DNA from: Welwitschia mirabilis
Lineage: Eukaryota > Gnetophyta > Gnetopsida > Welwitschiales
Assembly (NCBI GenBank): GCA_051453625.1
Contig: JBOZIK010000001.1
Location: 221,285,827 to 221,315,673 of the forward strand
DNA length: 29,847 nucleotides
Direction of reading: 5' to 3'
The position numbers were made by a program, and so were the translations under genes. Positions within the stretch are counted from its first letter, which is position 1; each line of letters begins with the position of its first letter. This document shows positions 1-9,562 of this stretch, piece by piece. Under the pieces are notes generated by a model that saw only the letters and a list, made by a program, of their open reading frames with translations, was not told where the DNA came from and ran no database searches.

Positions 1-500
1 ACTATCTTGTGCTATTTGAAACTTTCAAAGCTATCTGAATTAATAAACTTTTAAAATCATTAGCTTTCACCCACATATTTTTTTTTTACTTAAGTGGTAC
101 ATTCTTCTTAGAAATAAATTTAAATAAAAAAGGACTAACAGAATTTAAAAGCAACATTAACTTTATAGCATTACACATAAACTTTGAATGACCTATTTTT
201 CCACAAAAATGACATGTAAGTTTTGAAAGAACATTACCACTATTAGTTACTTTAGTTGCTATGATTGAGGTTTCTATGAGATAAATCCAATACCTGATTT
301 GTTTTCAACTAGTTTTTGAACTTCAAGGATTTGCTTCAATTTGGCTAATCCACTTGAAAACTTGTTAATAAAATACTACAATTCTTTTACTTACAAACTG
401 AGGTTGTTGTTTTTGAATTTTACTCTTTTAAAACTTGATTCTAAATCATTATTTTCCTTGTTGAGGGATTTTATAACCTTGTTTAGGTCATTAATCCTTT
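1..500 (-). pseudogene. gag: Copia Gag C-terminal fragment, copy 1 (coiled coil + CCHC knuckle)
   Basis: Reading the minus strand, a lysine/glutamate/asparagine-rich coiled-coil stretch leads into KFSSGSAKLKQIL-type sequence (the linker typical of plant copia Gag) and then a perfect zinc knuckle, CHFCGKIGHSKFMC, at 173-214 (C-x2-C-x4-H-x4-C). Downstream is a basic KSK-type tail like the one preceding protease in plant Ty1/copia polyproteins. Gag packages element RNA in the cytoplasmic particle; the knuckle binds nucleic acid. The frame is interrupted by stops and shifts, for example after the GIGF segment, so this is a relic. It runs off the left window edge, where protease and pol would follow. 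The same region recurs at 601-1253 with a shift of 537-538 bases. Class assignment is firm; whether this is a separate copy or an assembly overlap is open. Confidence 0.82.
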
Positions 501-600
501 NNNNNNNNNNNNNNNNNNNNNNNNNNNNNNNNNNNNNNNNNNNNNNNNNNNNNNNNNNNNNNNNNNNNNNNNNNNNNNNNNNNNNNNNNNNNNNNNNNNN
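501..600. other. Assembly gap (100 N)
   Basis: Exactly 100 N, a common placeholder for a gap of unknown size. The sequences on its two sides are copies of each other, so its true length may differ or be zero. Confidence 0.95.
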
Positions 601-1253
601 CTTTTACCCACAGATTCTTTTTTGACTTAAGTGGTACATTATTCTTAGAAATAAATTTAAATGAAAAAGGACTAACAGAATTTGAAAATAACATTAACTT
701 TCTGGCATTACACATAAACTTTGAATGACCTATTTTTCCACAAAAATGACATGTAAGTTTTGAAAGAACATTACCATTATTAGTTACTTGAGTTTGCTAT
801 GATTGAGATTTCTATGAGATAAATCCAATACCTGATTTGTTTTCAACTAGTTTTTGAACTTCAAGGATTTGCTTCAATTTAGCTGATCCACTTGAAAACT
901 TGTTAATAAAATACAACAATTCTTTTACTTACAAAGTGAGGTTGATGTTTTTGGATTTTACTCTTTTAAAACTTGATTCCAAATCATTCTTTTCCTTGTT
1001 GAGGGATTTTATAATCTTGTTTAGGTCATTAATCCTTCTAGCTAGTTTTTCACGCTCTTGGTATAACTCTTGGCAAGCGTCTTTCAAATCATCTTTATCT
1101 TGGACTAAGGATTTTGGAATATTCTATAATAATAGCACAAAAGCCATAAAAGAGAATATTCTTTCTCTATTAAGTTAAAAAGCATTTCTTTTATCTCTTT
1201 TACTTGATCCCTATGATTCTTTTCTTTCCGTAATCTGTTCAAACATATAACCT
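601..1253 (-). pseudogene. gag: Copia Gag C-terminal fragment, copy 2 (coiled coil + CCHC knuckle)
   Basis: This is the fuller copy of the minus-strand Gag fragment. From high to low coordinates it contains a heptad-rich coiled coil (about 1110-950, with the runs DDLKDACQELYQE and INDLNKIIKSLNKE), the KFSSGSAKLKQIL linker (about 905-865), then an intact CCHC knuckle at 710-751 and a basic KSKKNLWVK tail near 605-630. The coil aligns residue for residue with that of the plus-strand element at 10661-10800, so both elements are one lineage. Stops upstream of the coil (about 1130-1180) and after GIGF break the frame. The plus-strand open frame here is only a shadow. N-terminal Gag would lie in the 1254-1674 gap. 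Confidence 0.85.
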
Positions 1254-1674
1254 NNNNNNNNNNNNNNNNNNNNNNNNNNNNNNNNNNNNNNNNNNNNNNN
1301 NNNNNNNNNNNNNNNNNNNNNNNNNNNNNNNNNNNNNNNNNNNNNNNNNNNNNNNNNNNNNNNNNNNNNNNNNNNNNNNNNNNNNNNNNNNNNNNNNNNN
1401 NNNNNNNNNNNNNNNNNNNNNNNNNNNNNNNNNNNNNNNNNNNNNNNNNNNNNNNNNNNNNNNNNNNNNNNNNNNNNNNNNNNNNNNNNNNNNNNNNNNN
1501 NNNNNNNNNNNNNNNNNNNNNNNNNNNNNNNNNNNNNNNNNNNNNNNNNNNNNNNNNNNNNNNNNNNNNNNNNNNNNNNNNNNNNNNNNNNNNNNNNNNN
1601 NNNNNNNNNNNNNNNNNNNNNNNNNNNNNNNNNNNNNNNNNNNNNNNNNNNNNNNNNNNNNNNNNNNNNNNNNN
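1254..1674. other. Assembly gap (421 N)
   Basis: No sequence. By position it should hold the N-terminal half of the minus-strand Gag. The length is short for that domain, so the gap estimate may be wrong or the element is internally deleted. Confidence 0.9.
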
Positions 1675-1798
1675 ATTGATTTCGGATCTCTGTTACTTCA
1701 TAGGTTTTGTTAGGTTCATCTATAACCCTTATAAGTGAACTTTTACAAGCTAATTCTCAACCTTTGAAATTAATAGATGTGATGTAATGTAGCCTTGG
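1675..1798 (-). other. Leader / possible Gag N-terminus of the minus-strand copia element
   Basis: This stretch lies between the primer site and the gap. One minus-strand frame reads SSLIRVIDEPNKTYEVTEI with a single upstream stop, which could be the start of Gag, but it shows no recognisable Gag motif. Position is the main support. Confidence 0.35.
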
Positions 1799-1812
1799 TA
1801 GCTCAAATATCA
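1799..1812 (-). promoter_or_regulatory. Decayed primer binding site (initiator tRNA-Met type)
   Basis: The minus strand reads TGATATTTGAGCTA, matching 10 of 14 bases of the usual plant copia site TGGTATCAGAGCCA. It lies between the inferred LTR end and Gag, as required for minus-strand DNA priming. Four mismatches make it weak alone; position strengthens it. Confidence 0.55.
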
Positions 1813-2043
1813 CACATTCAGTATCAGTACAATGAATGGATATCTTCTCTAATAGAATACAATGATGAGGCCCTTATATCTGATTCTAAGTAAAGTTCTT
1901 TGACAAAGAATAGATCTTCTCAATCAGATATGAATTTATACAATGATGTGCTAAAGAAAAATACCACTTGATCTTTTAGATCCACAATGAATATAGCAAT
2001 TTTGAAAAGTACCAAAAATATCTCTAGGCCATCTCTTGCCTAA

Positions 2044-2052
2044 CTATTTATA
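2044..2052 (-). promoter_or_regulatory. TATA box of the minus-strand LTR
   Basis: The minus strand reads TATAAATAG, a canonical plant TATA box, at the expected U3/R transition with Gag sequences downstream on the same strand. Confidence 0.65.
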
Positions 2053-2400
2053 ATGGAGGATTACTAGATTTTATTACAAATGAATTGCATCTCCAATGAC
2101 TGTAGGTGGCTAGAAAATGGCTAGGTAATGGATACATAATGTTTACAACTTTTGCTTTTCTGCACCATCTGGTCGACCCCACAAAAATCTGGTTGACCCT
2201 ATGAGAACTCGATCAACTCCATCCTGAGTCCAATCAACCCCTTATTTCTTAGTCTAGAACTATGGACTGTCAACTTCTCAGGTCCAATCGACCGCATGAA
2301 AAGTTGGTTGACCCCTCTCCTCTCAGTCTGAGACTTTGACTGTTAGCTCCTTAAATCTGGTTGACCCCATGAATATCTGGTTAACCCCTTTCCTCTTAGG

Positions 2401-2671
2401 CTAGGACTACTGGTTCTTGAGATTATAGATCAGTTGAACCCTTTATAATCCAATGGACGCCTTTGGGTTTAGTTCAATGCTTTGCGACTGCTTTAGGTGT
2501 GATCGATCCCTTTAGAATTTGGTCAACCCCCCCTGGAGGTAAACATAACCGAGCAGTTTCTTTAGTGTATTTTGGTCCAAATATTTCACCTACAAAACTC
2601 AATCTCATCCGCACACAATATGTAATAATTTGCACTACACCAGAGAAATTAGTTTGACATAAATTGGTAAA
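2401..2671 (-). repeat. U3 segment duplicated across a gap, copy 1
   Basis: This segment matches 3172-3449 almost base for base (about 93-95% by eye, mostly C/T and G/A changes). The two copies flank the 2672-3163 gap. Forward reading frames here are shadows. Confidence 0.85.
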
Positions 2672-3163
2672 NNNNNNNNNNNNNNNNNNNNNNNNNNNNN
2701 NNNNNNNNNNNNNNNNNNNNNNNNNNNNNNNNNNNNNNNNNNNNNNNNNNNNNNNNNNNNNNNNNNNNNNNNNNNNNNNNNNNNNNNNNNNNNNNNNNNN
2801 NNNNNNNNNNNNNNNNNNNNNNNNNNNNNNNNNNNNNNNNNNNNNNNNNNNNNNNNNNNNNNNNNNNNNNNNNNNNNNNNNNNNNNNNNNNNNNNNNNNN
2901 NNNNNNNNNNNNNNNNNNNNNNNNNNNNNNNNNNNNNNNNNNNNNNNNNNNNNNNNNNNNNNNNNNNNNNNNNNNNNNNNNNNNNNNNNNNNNNNNNNNN
3001 NNNNNNNNNNNNNNNNNNNNNNNNNNNNNNNNNNNNNNNNNNNNNNNNNNNNNNNNNNNNNNNNNNNNNNNNNNNNNNNNNNNNNNNNNNNNNNNNNNNN
3101 NNNNNNNNNNNNNNNNNNNNNNNNNNNNNNNNNNNNNNNNNNNNNNNNNNNNNNNNNNNNNNN
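2672..3163. other. Assembly gap (492 N)
   Basis: No sequence. It is flanked by direct copies of the same U3 segment. All open frames crossing it are artefacts of N. Confidence 0.95.
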
Positions 3164-3449
3164 TCCTCTTAGGCTAGGACTACTGGTTCTTGAGATCATA
3201 GGTTAGTTGAACCCTTTTATAATCCGATGGACACCTCTGGGTTTAGTTCAATGCTTTGTGACTGCTTTAGATGTGATCAATCCCTTTAGAATTTGGTCAA
3301 CCCCCACTGGAGGTAAACATAACCGAGAAGTTTCTTTAGTGTATTTTGGTTCAAATATTTCACCTACAAAACTCAATCTAATCCGCACACAATATGTAAA
3401 ACAATTTTCACTACACTAGAGAAATTAGTTTGACATAAATTGGTAAATA
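3164..3449 (-). repeat. U3 segment duplicated across a gap, copy 2
   Basis: Second copy of the 2401-2671 segment. It continues past the point where copy 1 meets the gap, to the LTR start at 3459. Confidence 0.85.
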
Positions 3450-3459
3450 TAATCCAACA

Positions 3460-4259
3460 CCCATAATAGGTAGGATGATGATAGCTGATATGAACTACTG
3501 AGTTATCTAATAAATCACTCACCAAGTTAACTTTTATGATGAGCTATCATCCCCTTCATCATCTAGATGACCTGTTAAGATGAAGATGATATATAACCAA
3601 CTTTTATAGCTAACCTTTAATTGTTTGTCTATTTCTTTTATGTAAATGAGAGCATCTTGTTGTGCCTTTTATCTATCATTTTCTGCTATGTTTTGTTATA
3701 AATAAGTCCCTATTCAACTCTTTTCTTTATCTTCATTGCATTGAAAATTCTTATGACAAGAGATCAAAGGATGGGAAATCCATCTTAAGTGTTGTAAAAA
3801 GATGTTCCTTTAATCAAGGGATGTGCATCCTCCATTGAAGCCCCACTATTTTGTAACCCAAATGCTTTGTTAATCTTTAATATAAATCTTGTTTTGTTTT
3901 CATGTTTTCATATTAGTTTCTTTAATAATCCTTATGGTTCATGTTGCCCTTGATCCTGTGATAGTTTCTTGGGTGATATAGATCATCAAGGATAGCCTTT
4001 GTTAAGGCTGGAAGCAAGTAGTATTAGGATCATTTTGCTTTACATGCTAGATTAAGGTTTCATCTTATACTTGCATTGTACTTTATTTTCTTGCATTACT
4101 CTTTATTTCTGGTTTCCATTTTCTTTTGCAAAAGCAATCCAAATGTTACCTCATTGTCTTCAATGAGAATATTTCATTTTGGATTAACTTCCATTCATAC
4201 TAGTATTTGTATTGTGTAAGAAATTTATCTTATTTTATGAATGATAGAATCCCTTTGAA
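3460..4259 (+). repeat. Block A copy 1 (LTR-like, truncated by the copia LTR)
   Basis: Block A is a non-coding repeat seen at least four times in the window. Its U3-like part has TCATCCCC-type motifs and its R/U5-like part has the phrase CCTCCATTGAAG and later T-rich TTGCATT runs. Copy 1 has a TATA box, TATAAATAAG, at 3697-3706. Its left end is cut within the CCCCAT motif by the minus-strand copia LTR ending at 3459; copies at 4360 and 27890 continue further left. It stops at a gap inside CCCTTTGAA, which in the 6957 copy continues to an end at 7079. The minus-strand copy at 21701-23210 adjoins gypsy gag, which suggests block A is a Ty3/gypsy LTR (inference). Confidence 0.6.
3697..3706 (+). 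promoter_or_regulatory. TATA box in block A copy 1
   Basis: TATAAATAAG, conserved in position in all full block A copies (4932, 28361 and, on the minus strand, 22447-22454). Confidence 0.6.
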
Positions 4260-4359
4260 NNNNNNNNNNNNNNNNNNNNNNNNNNNNNNNNNNNNNNNNN
4301 NNNNNNNNNNNNNNNNNNNNNNNNNNNNNNNNNNNNNNNNNNNNNNNNNNNNNNNNNNN
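4260..4359. other. Assembly gap (100 N)
   Basis: Exactly 100 N between two block A copies. Confidence 0.95.
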
Positions 4360-5393
4360 TCCAGATCTATTTTTTGAAAAATAAATTGGCTTGTGATTAT
4401 AGTTTTTTACCTAGTTTTTGTTATGGACTGGCAAAGGCTAAGTGGAGGGCTATGTTGCATTACAAATTTGTGGTTTTATGAGTTGTTTTGTAGGACATTT
4501 GTACAAGTTTAGATGCAAGTCTGAGGATTTTGGAGATTCAATAGGAAATCTTAGAAATATGAAAATATTACCAAGATTTGATACATTCAAGGAAAATTCT
4601 GATACATAGGAGCTTTAGAGGAAGATTACTAACAAAAATACTATTTTCCCCTTAGAAAAATGATTAAAAAATATCATCGTCTACTTTGTTGTCCCCATGA
4701 TAGGTAGGACGAGGACAGTTGATATGAACTACTGAGTTATCTAATAAAACATCCATCGAGTTAACTTTTGTAATGATCTATCATCTACTTCATCATTTGG
4801 ATGACCTAATATGATGACGTTTATATATAACTGATTTTGATAGCTGACCCTTAACTATTTCATCTGTTTCTTCTGTGTAAATAAGTGCATCTTACTACGC
4901 CTTCTGTCTATCATTTTCTACTATGTTTTGTTATAAATAATTCTTCCTTCAACTCTTCTTCTTATCTCCATTACACTCAAAATTCTCGTGATAGGAGATT
5001 AAAGGGTGAAAATCCATCTTAAATGTTGTAAAAAGATGTTCCTTTAGTCAAGGGATGTGTATCCTCCATTGAAGCCTCACTATTTTGTAACCCAGATGCT
5101 TTGTTAACCTTTAATATAAATCTTGTTTTGTTTTCATATTTGCATATTAGTTTTTTTGATGATCCTTATGGTTTATGTTGTCGTTGATTTGGTGACAGTT
5201 TCTTGGGTGATGTAGATCATCAAGGGTAGCCTTTGTTAAGTCTAAAAGTAAGTAGTATTAGGATTATTTTGCATTACATGTTAGATTAAGGTTGCATCTT
5301 ATACTCGCATTGTACTTTATTTTCTTGCATTTCTCTTTATTTCTTGTTCCCACTTTCTTTTGCAAAAGCAATCCAAATCGTATCTCATAGATT
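4360..5393 (+). repeat. Block A copy 2 (LTR-like)
   Basis: Colinear with copy 1 from about 4690, and with longer left sequence shared with 27890-28135 and, inverted, with 22850-23110 (the GGCTAAGTGGAGGGCTATG segment). TATAAATAA lies at 4932-4940. The copy ends inside U5 at about 5393, where block B starts without the roughly 400 bases (block A tail and spacer) that separate them in the right-hand arrangement at 6957-7366. No coding potential seen. Confidence 0.6.
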
Positions 5394-6370
5394 TAATTTG
5401 AAGAAATCCAAGTGGCAGTAATTAGTAAATAAATATTTTTATTCATTACTTAAATGTAACTACCCTTTGTTAATTAGTAATTGCAACCACCCACTTGCCA
5501 TTCATCCACTACACAGTCATTACATCTGTTACCAAATTTTTATTGTAATTATCACTTCAAACCTATAAATACCCCTTTATGAATCCCATTTCTTTATCAT
5601 TTTTTTAATTAGAATTCTTATGATGATTAGACTTTCTTGATCAAATAATCCATCCTACTTAAAAAAATAGCTACCTTGGCATTGGGATAAGATTCCTCCA
5701 TTAAGAAGTTGTTACTTATAGGTGGATGTACATTAATTTGATTAATAAAGAAATAGTTGAAATGATTTCCTTTTAAATTGCTTTATCTTATATTCTTTAT
5801 ACTTTATGTTAGTTTTAATGAAAGTGGCATTAATTTGTAATTAATATAGATTATAAGGTTAATTTAGGTGATAATAAATTAATTAAATTGATTAGAACTT
5901 GCATTTAGAATTTTATTTCATCACACATTACCTTACATTTCATTATATTGCATTTCCACCCATTGCATTTCATAATCATCATTACATTATTTTTATTCCA
6001 TCCCTTATTAATAAAATACAAAAATATATCTTCTTTATTGTGAATTAATTTTATAAATTATCTTCTAAAATCTTAAGTAGTTTATAACATTCAAGTTAAA
6101 CCCATTATACAAGTGTGGTTTTGTAAATTATGTTCATATTTTTAAATATTGTGCTAAAAGATTGATTGGAATATTTTGGATTAAAGAACATAAATTCATA
6201 CTATAACATAAGATTATAATAAAAGAACATATGCTCTAAACCATTACATAATTCTTTAGGCTAAATTTAATAATCATCACATATAGAAGTTAGCCATTCA
6301 CCTTAGTAAAGTAAAGTTTTAATAGATAGTACTTGTTTGATATTATGTCTAGTATGTATTTCAGTAGCAT
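5394..6370 (+). repeat. Block B copy 1 (LTR-like)
   Basis: A non-coding block with a clear TATA box, CCTATAAATACCCC (TATA at 5564-5571), then a leader with TTCCTCCATTAAG, then T-rich repeats of the form CATTGCATTTC (about 5890-5990) typical of plant LTR U5. It matches 7367-8348 at about 90% by eye. Its R/U5 layout resembles that of the minus-strand block A copy (22300-22450), so A and B are probably related gypsy LTR families. Termini were not fixed. Right end is cut by a copia LTR start at 6371. Confidence 0.55.
5564..5571 (+). promoter_or_regulatory. TATA box in block B copy 1
   Basis: TATAAATA, repeated at 7538-7545 in copy 2 within identical flanks. Confidence 0.6.
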
Positions 6371-6856
6371 TGTCTTTTAAGTTTTATTGCCAAATTGATG
6401 TCAAACTAACATACTTAGTATAGGTTAATGTATTACAAATATTAATCTAAACTGACAATATTAATAAGAAGTTGACCAGATCCTAGTGAAGTTCATTAGA
6501 CTTGGACCTAATATTTTCTAGTAATATCTACAAGGAGTTGACTAGAATACATAAGGATTTGACTGGATTTATACCTAATATTTTCTATCAAAATCTATAA
6601 GGGTTCAACTAGACCTCATAAGAGGTCGACTGGATCTAAATTAAAGGTAGTTAACTGGACTCTAAATGGGATCAACTAGACCACATGATGGATGGTAGTC
6701 GGGTAAATAAGAAGAAAGTGGGGTTAATTGACTTCAGTGATAGAAACCAACTGGGTTGACTAGATGATTTAAGGGATCAACTAGTTATAGTGGAAATGGA
6801 ACCTTTCTAGATTATTTTCTAGTTATTAACACTTTAATACATAGCCATTAAAGTGA
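6371..6856 (+). mobile_element. Copia LTR fragment (U3 part)
   Basis: Begins TGTCTTTTAAGTTTTATTG and matches the 5' LTR of the large element at 8349-8890 (about 90% by eye), including the array of GTCGAC/GTTGAC motifs (intact GTCGAC at 6625-6630). It lacks about 63 bases present at about 8421-8484 in the other copy. It runs into a gap. Confidence 0.75.
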
Positions 6857-6956
6857 NNNNNNNNNNNNNNNNNNNNNNNNNNNNNNNNNNNNNNNNNNNN
6901 NNNNNNNNNNNNNNNNNNNNNNNNNNNNNNNNNNNNNNNNNNNNNNNNNNNNNNNN
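6857..6956. other. Assembly gap (100 N)
   Basis: Exactly 100 N. The sequence left of it resumes at 8893 in the other copy; the sequence right of it jumps back to block A. Confidence 0.95.
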
Positions 6957-7079
6957 TATTGCATTTTGGATTAACTCCCATTCATATTAGTATGTCGTAT
7001 TGTGTAAGAAATTTATCTTATTTTATGAATGATAGAATCCCTTTGAATATAAATGCTTGCATAAATACACACTGCAACA
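6957..7079 (+). repeat. Block A 3' tail
   Basis: Matches the end of copy 1 (from about 4166) and continues to CTGCAACA at 7079. The same terminus, CACAACA, occurs at 28957 and, inverted, at 21701, so this is the likely 3' end of block A. Confidence 0.6.
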
Positions 7080-7366
7080 TATGTTTTTAGGTAATTTTAA
7101 TAGGTTTAATACTTAAATTAACTAATTTATGATGTTAAGGGCCAAAAAGAAGGAGATGACAAAATTTAATAACAAAATAAATAGTTCTTAGATGTTTTTA
7201 AGAAAATCATTCATATGTCCATTTTAGATAAACTAAGGATAAGATTCTAACATGGCAAAGCATCAATATGTAGTTATGAATGGCTGTAAGGATAGCCACA
7301 TGGTTGTATGGATGAGGGAAGAAGATAATAATTCTACCTACCACTCATCTATTTCACAACTACCAT
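7080..7366. other. Spacer with no recognised feature
   Basis: No frame, domain or LTR motif recognised. A purine-rich run, GGGCCAAAAAGAAGGAGATG, at about 7140-7160 could be a polypurine tract preceding block B, but nothing confirms it. Confidence 0.4.
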
Positions 7367-8348
7367 TTGATTTGAAGAAATTCAAGTGGTAGTAATTAGT
7401 AAATAAATATTTTTATTCATTACTTAAATGGAACTACCCTTTGTTGATTAGTAATTGTAATAACCCACTTTTCATCCATCTACTACATAATTATTACATC
7501 TATTAACAAATTTTTATTATAATTATCACTTCAAACCTATAAATACCCCTTTATGCATCCCATTTCTTTGTTATTTTTCATCTATAATTCTTATGATGAT
7601 TAGAGTTTTCTTGATTAAAGAATCCATCCTACTTGAAAAAACAACTACATTGGCATTGGGATAAGATTCCTCCATTAAGAAGTTATTACTTATAGGTGGA
7701 TGTACATCAATTTGATTAATAAAGGAATAGTTGAAATGATTTCCTTTTAAATTACCTTATCTTATATTCTTTACATTTTATGTTGGTTTTAATGAAGTTG
7801 GCATTAATTTGTGATTAATATAGATTATAAGGTTAATCTAGGTGATAGTAAAATGATTAAATTGATTACAACTTGCATTTAGAATTTTATTTCATCACTC
7901 ATTACCTTACATTTCATTATATTACATTTCCACCCATTGCATTTCATCATCATCATTACATTATTTTTATTTCATCCCTTATTAATAAAATATAAAAAAT
8001 ATATCTTCTTTATTATGAGTTAATTTTATAAATTATCTTCTAAAATATTTAGTAGTTTATGACATTCAAGTTAAACCCATTATACAAGTGAGGTTTTATG
8101 TAAAATTATGTTAAGAGTTTTAAATATTATGCTTAAAGATTGATTGGAATATTTTGGATTAAAGAACATAAATTCATACTACGACATAAGATTATAATAA
8201 AAGAACATATGCTCTAAACCATTGCATAATACTTTAATCTAAATTTTATAATCATCACATATAGAAGTTAGCCATGCATCTTGGTAAAGTAAAGTTTCAA
8301 TAGATAGTACTTGTTTAATATTATGTCTAGTATGTATTTCAATAGCAT
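7367..8348 (+). repeat. Block B copy 2 (LTR-like)
   Basis: Second copy of block B, offset about 1975 from copy 1, with TATA box at 7538-7545 and the same T-rich U5-like part. It ends at the copia 5' LTR start at about 8349; both copies share the flank TAGCAT there, so the duplication includes the insertion junction. Confidence 0.6.
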
Positions 8349-8929
8349 GGTGTTTTAAGTTTTATTGTCAAATTGATGTCAAACTAACATACTGGGTATA
8401 GGTTAATATGTTGGAAATATTTTAGGTAAATAAAGTTTTTGTAGGTCAAAAGTAAATCAACATCTTTCTTAAATTTTGCTTGACCTAAAAAACTGACAAT
8501 ATTAATAAGGAGTAGACCAGATCCCAATGGGGTCCATTAGACTTGAACCTAATATTTTCTATCAAAATCTACAAGGGGTTGACTAGAACGCATAAGGAGT
8601 TGACTGGATTTATACCTAATATTTTCTATCAAATCTACAAAGGTTCAACTAGACCTCATAAGGGATTGACTAGATCTAAACCAAAGGTAGTCAACTAGAC
8701 TTTGAATGGGATCAACTAGATCATGTGATGGAAGGTAATCGAGTAAACAAGAAGAAAGTGGGGTCAATCGACTTTAGTAATAGAAATCAATTGGGTTGAC
8801 CAGATGATTTAAGGGGTGAACTAGTCATAGTGGAAATGGAACTTTTCTACATTATTTTCTAGTTATTAACACTTTAATACTTAGCCATTAAAGTAACAGA
8901 TTCATTTTTCAATACATAAGATCTATCTC

Positions 8930-8938
8930 TTATATAAC
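8930..8938 (+). promoter_or_regulatory. Probable TATA box of the 5' LTR
   Basis: TTATATAAC; the 3' LTR has TATATAAT at 19300-19307 in the same position. Weaker than the block A and B boxes. Confidence 0.5.
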
Positions 8939-9243
8939 CTAAATGAATAGAAATCCTTAGAATAACTTTTTAAGTCAAAAAAAAAGGCACTCTTGTACTA
9001 TTGGTAGTTATTCTTGGTCAACAAGGACTTCATTACACTATAAGAGCTTATGCTTGTAAACTTCTTTTTAAGCAGTGCATTTCATTCCTCTTGTACTTTA
9101 AATCTGATGAAGCTGGTACATTTAGGCATATTCTTCTTATCAAAATAATTACTCTATAAAGGTTGAGAATGAGCCTTAATAAGTCTAATTGTAAAGGTTA
9201 TAGGTTGACTTAGAAACCTAGAAAGAAAGCAATAAGGATCCGG

Positions 9244-9266
9244 ATCAGCTTGGGGTTGAAGCTGAT
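9244..9266 (+). repeat. LTR hairpin (8-base perfect stem)
   Basis: ATCAGCTT, loop GGGGTTG, AAGCTGAT. The identical stem and loop are kept in the 3' LTR at 19614-19636 despite heavy divergence around them. Confidence 0.7.
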
Positions 9267-9499
9267 AGCCTTCAATGGAGTAAGGGCATTTTCTTAAACT
9301 ATCATAAATCATTTTAGCTAATGCTTCTTTTGGGCATTTTCATTTTAGTTATTTACTTATTCTTTTATTTATTAGGTTTTCATTTGATAGTAATTAGTAT
9401 TCATCTTAAATATATTATTATTTTTTTGCAATCATTTTTATAAGAATAATTTTTGTTTGGAAAACCTACTCACCCCCTAGGATTTTTAAATCCTTCATT

Positions 9500-9512
9500 T
9501 GATATCATAGCC
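9500..9512 (+). promoter_or_regulatory. Primer binding site (initiator tRNA-Met type)
   Basis: TGATATCATAGCC matches the plant copia site TGGTATCAGAGCC at 11 of 13 bases (two G changes, to A and T), directly after the LTR end. It would prime minus-strand synthesis. Confidence 0.82.
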
Positions 9513-9562
9513 ACATTGAGTTAGTATAAGATTGTAATGGATCTTGACTCATAACCCTAGCC

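Larger units (their letters stand above)
1813..3459 (-). mobile_element. 5' LTR of the minus-strand copia element (with internal gap)
   Basis: On the minus strand the LTR begins TGTTGGATTAT at 3459, a typical copia LTR start, and ends near 1813 next to the decayed primer site. U3 (about 2160-3459) is rich in GTCGAC/GTTGAC/GTCAAC motifs followed by CCCC or CCA. A TATA box lies at 2044-2052. A 492-N gap (2672-3163) is flanked by two versions of the same U3 segment (2401-2671 and 3172-3449). Removing the duplication and gap gives roughly 1.1 kb, the same size as the LTRs of the plus-strand element. The block A sequence beginning at 3460 is cut abruptly, which marks the insertion edge. The U5 boundary is uncertain by some tens of bases. 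Confidence 0.72.
8349..9497 (+). mobile_element. 5' LTR of the large copia element
   Basis: Starts GGTGTTTTAAG (TG to GG change at the very start; the fragment at 6371 keeps TG) and ends CTTCA at 9497, two bases before the primer site. U3 holds a series of GTTGAC/GTCAAC/GTCGAC-like motifs (about 8515-8830). A TATATAAC box lies at about 8930-8938. U5 carries an exact 8-base stem hairpin at 9244-9266. Colinear with 18642-19873. Confidence 0.85.

Noticed and set aside
341-1178. Plus-strand open frames at 341-625 and 900-1178
   Set aside because: They are complements of the minus-strand Gag coiled coil; the minus strand has the zinc knuckle and known Gag linker.
2474-3206. Long frames crossing 2672-3163, and others crossing 25641, 26101 and 27339
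   Set aside because: They are made almost wholly of N and carry no information.
2463-3419. Plus-strand frames at 2463-2657 and 3207-3419 with similar proteins
   Set aside because: They are two copies of the same U3 segment of the minus-strand LTR; the similarity comes from the DNA duplication, not from coding constraint.
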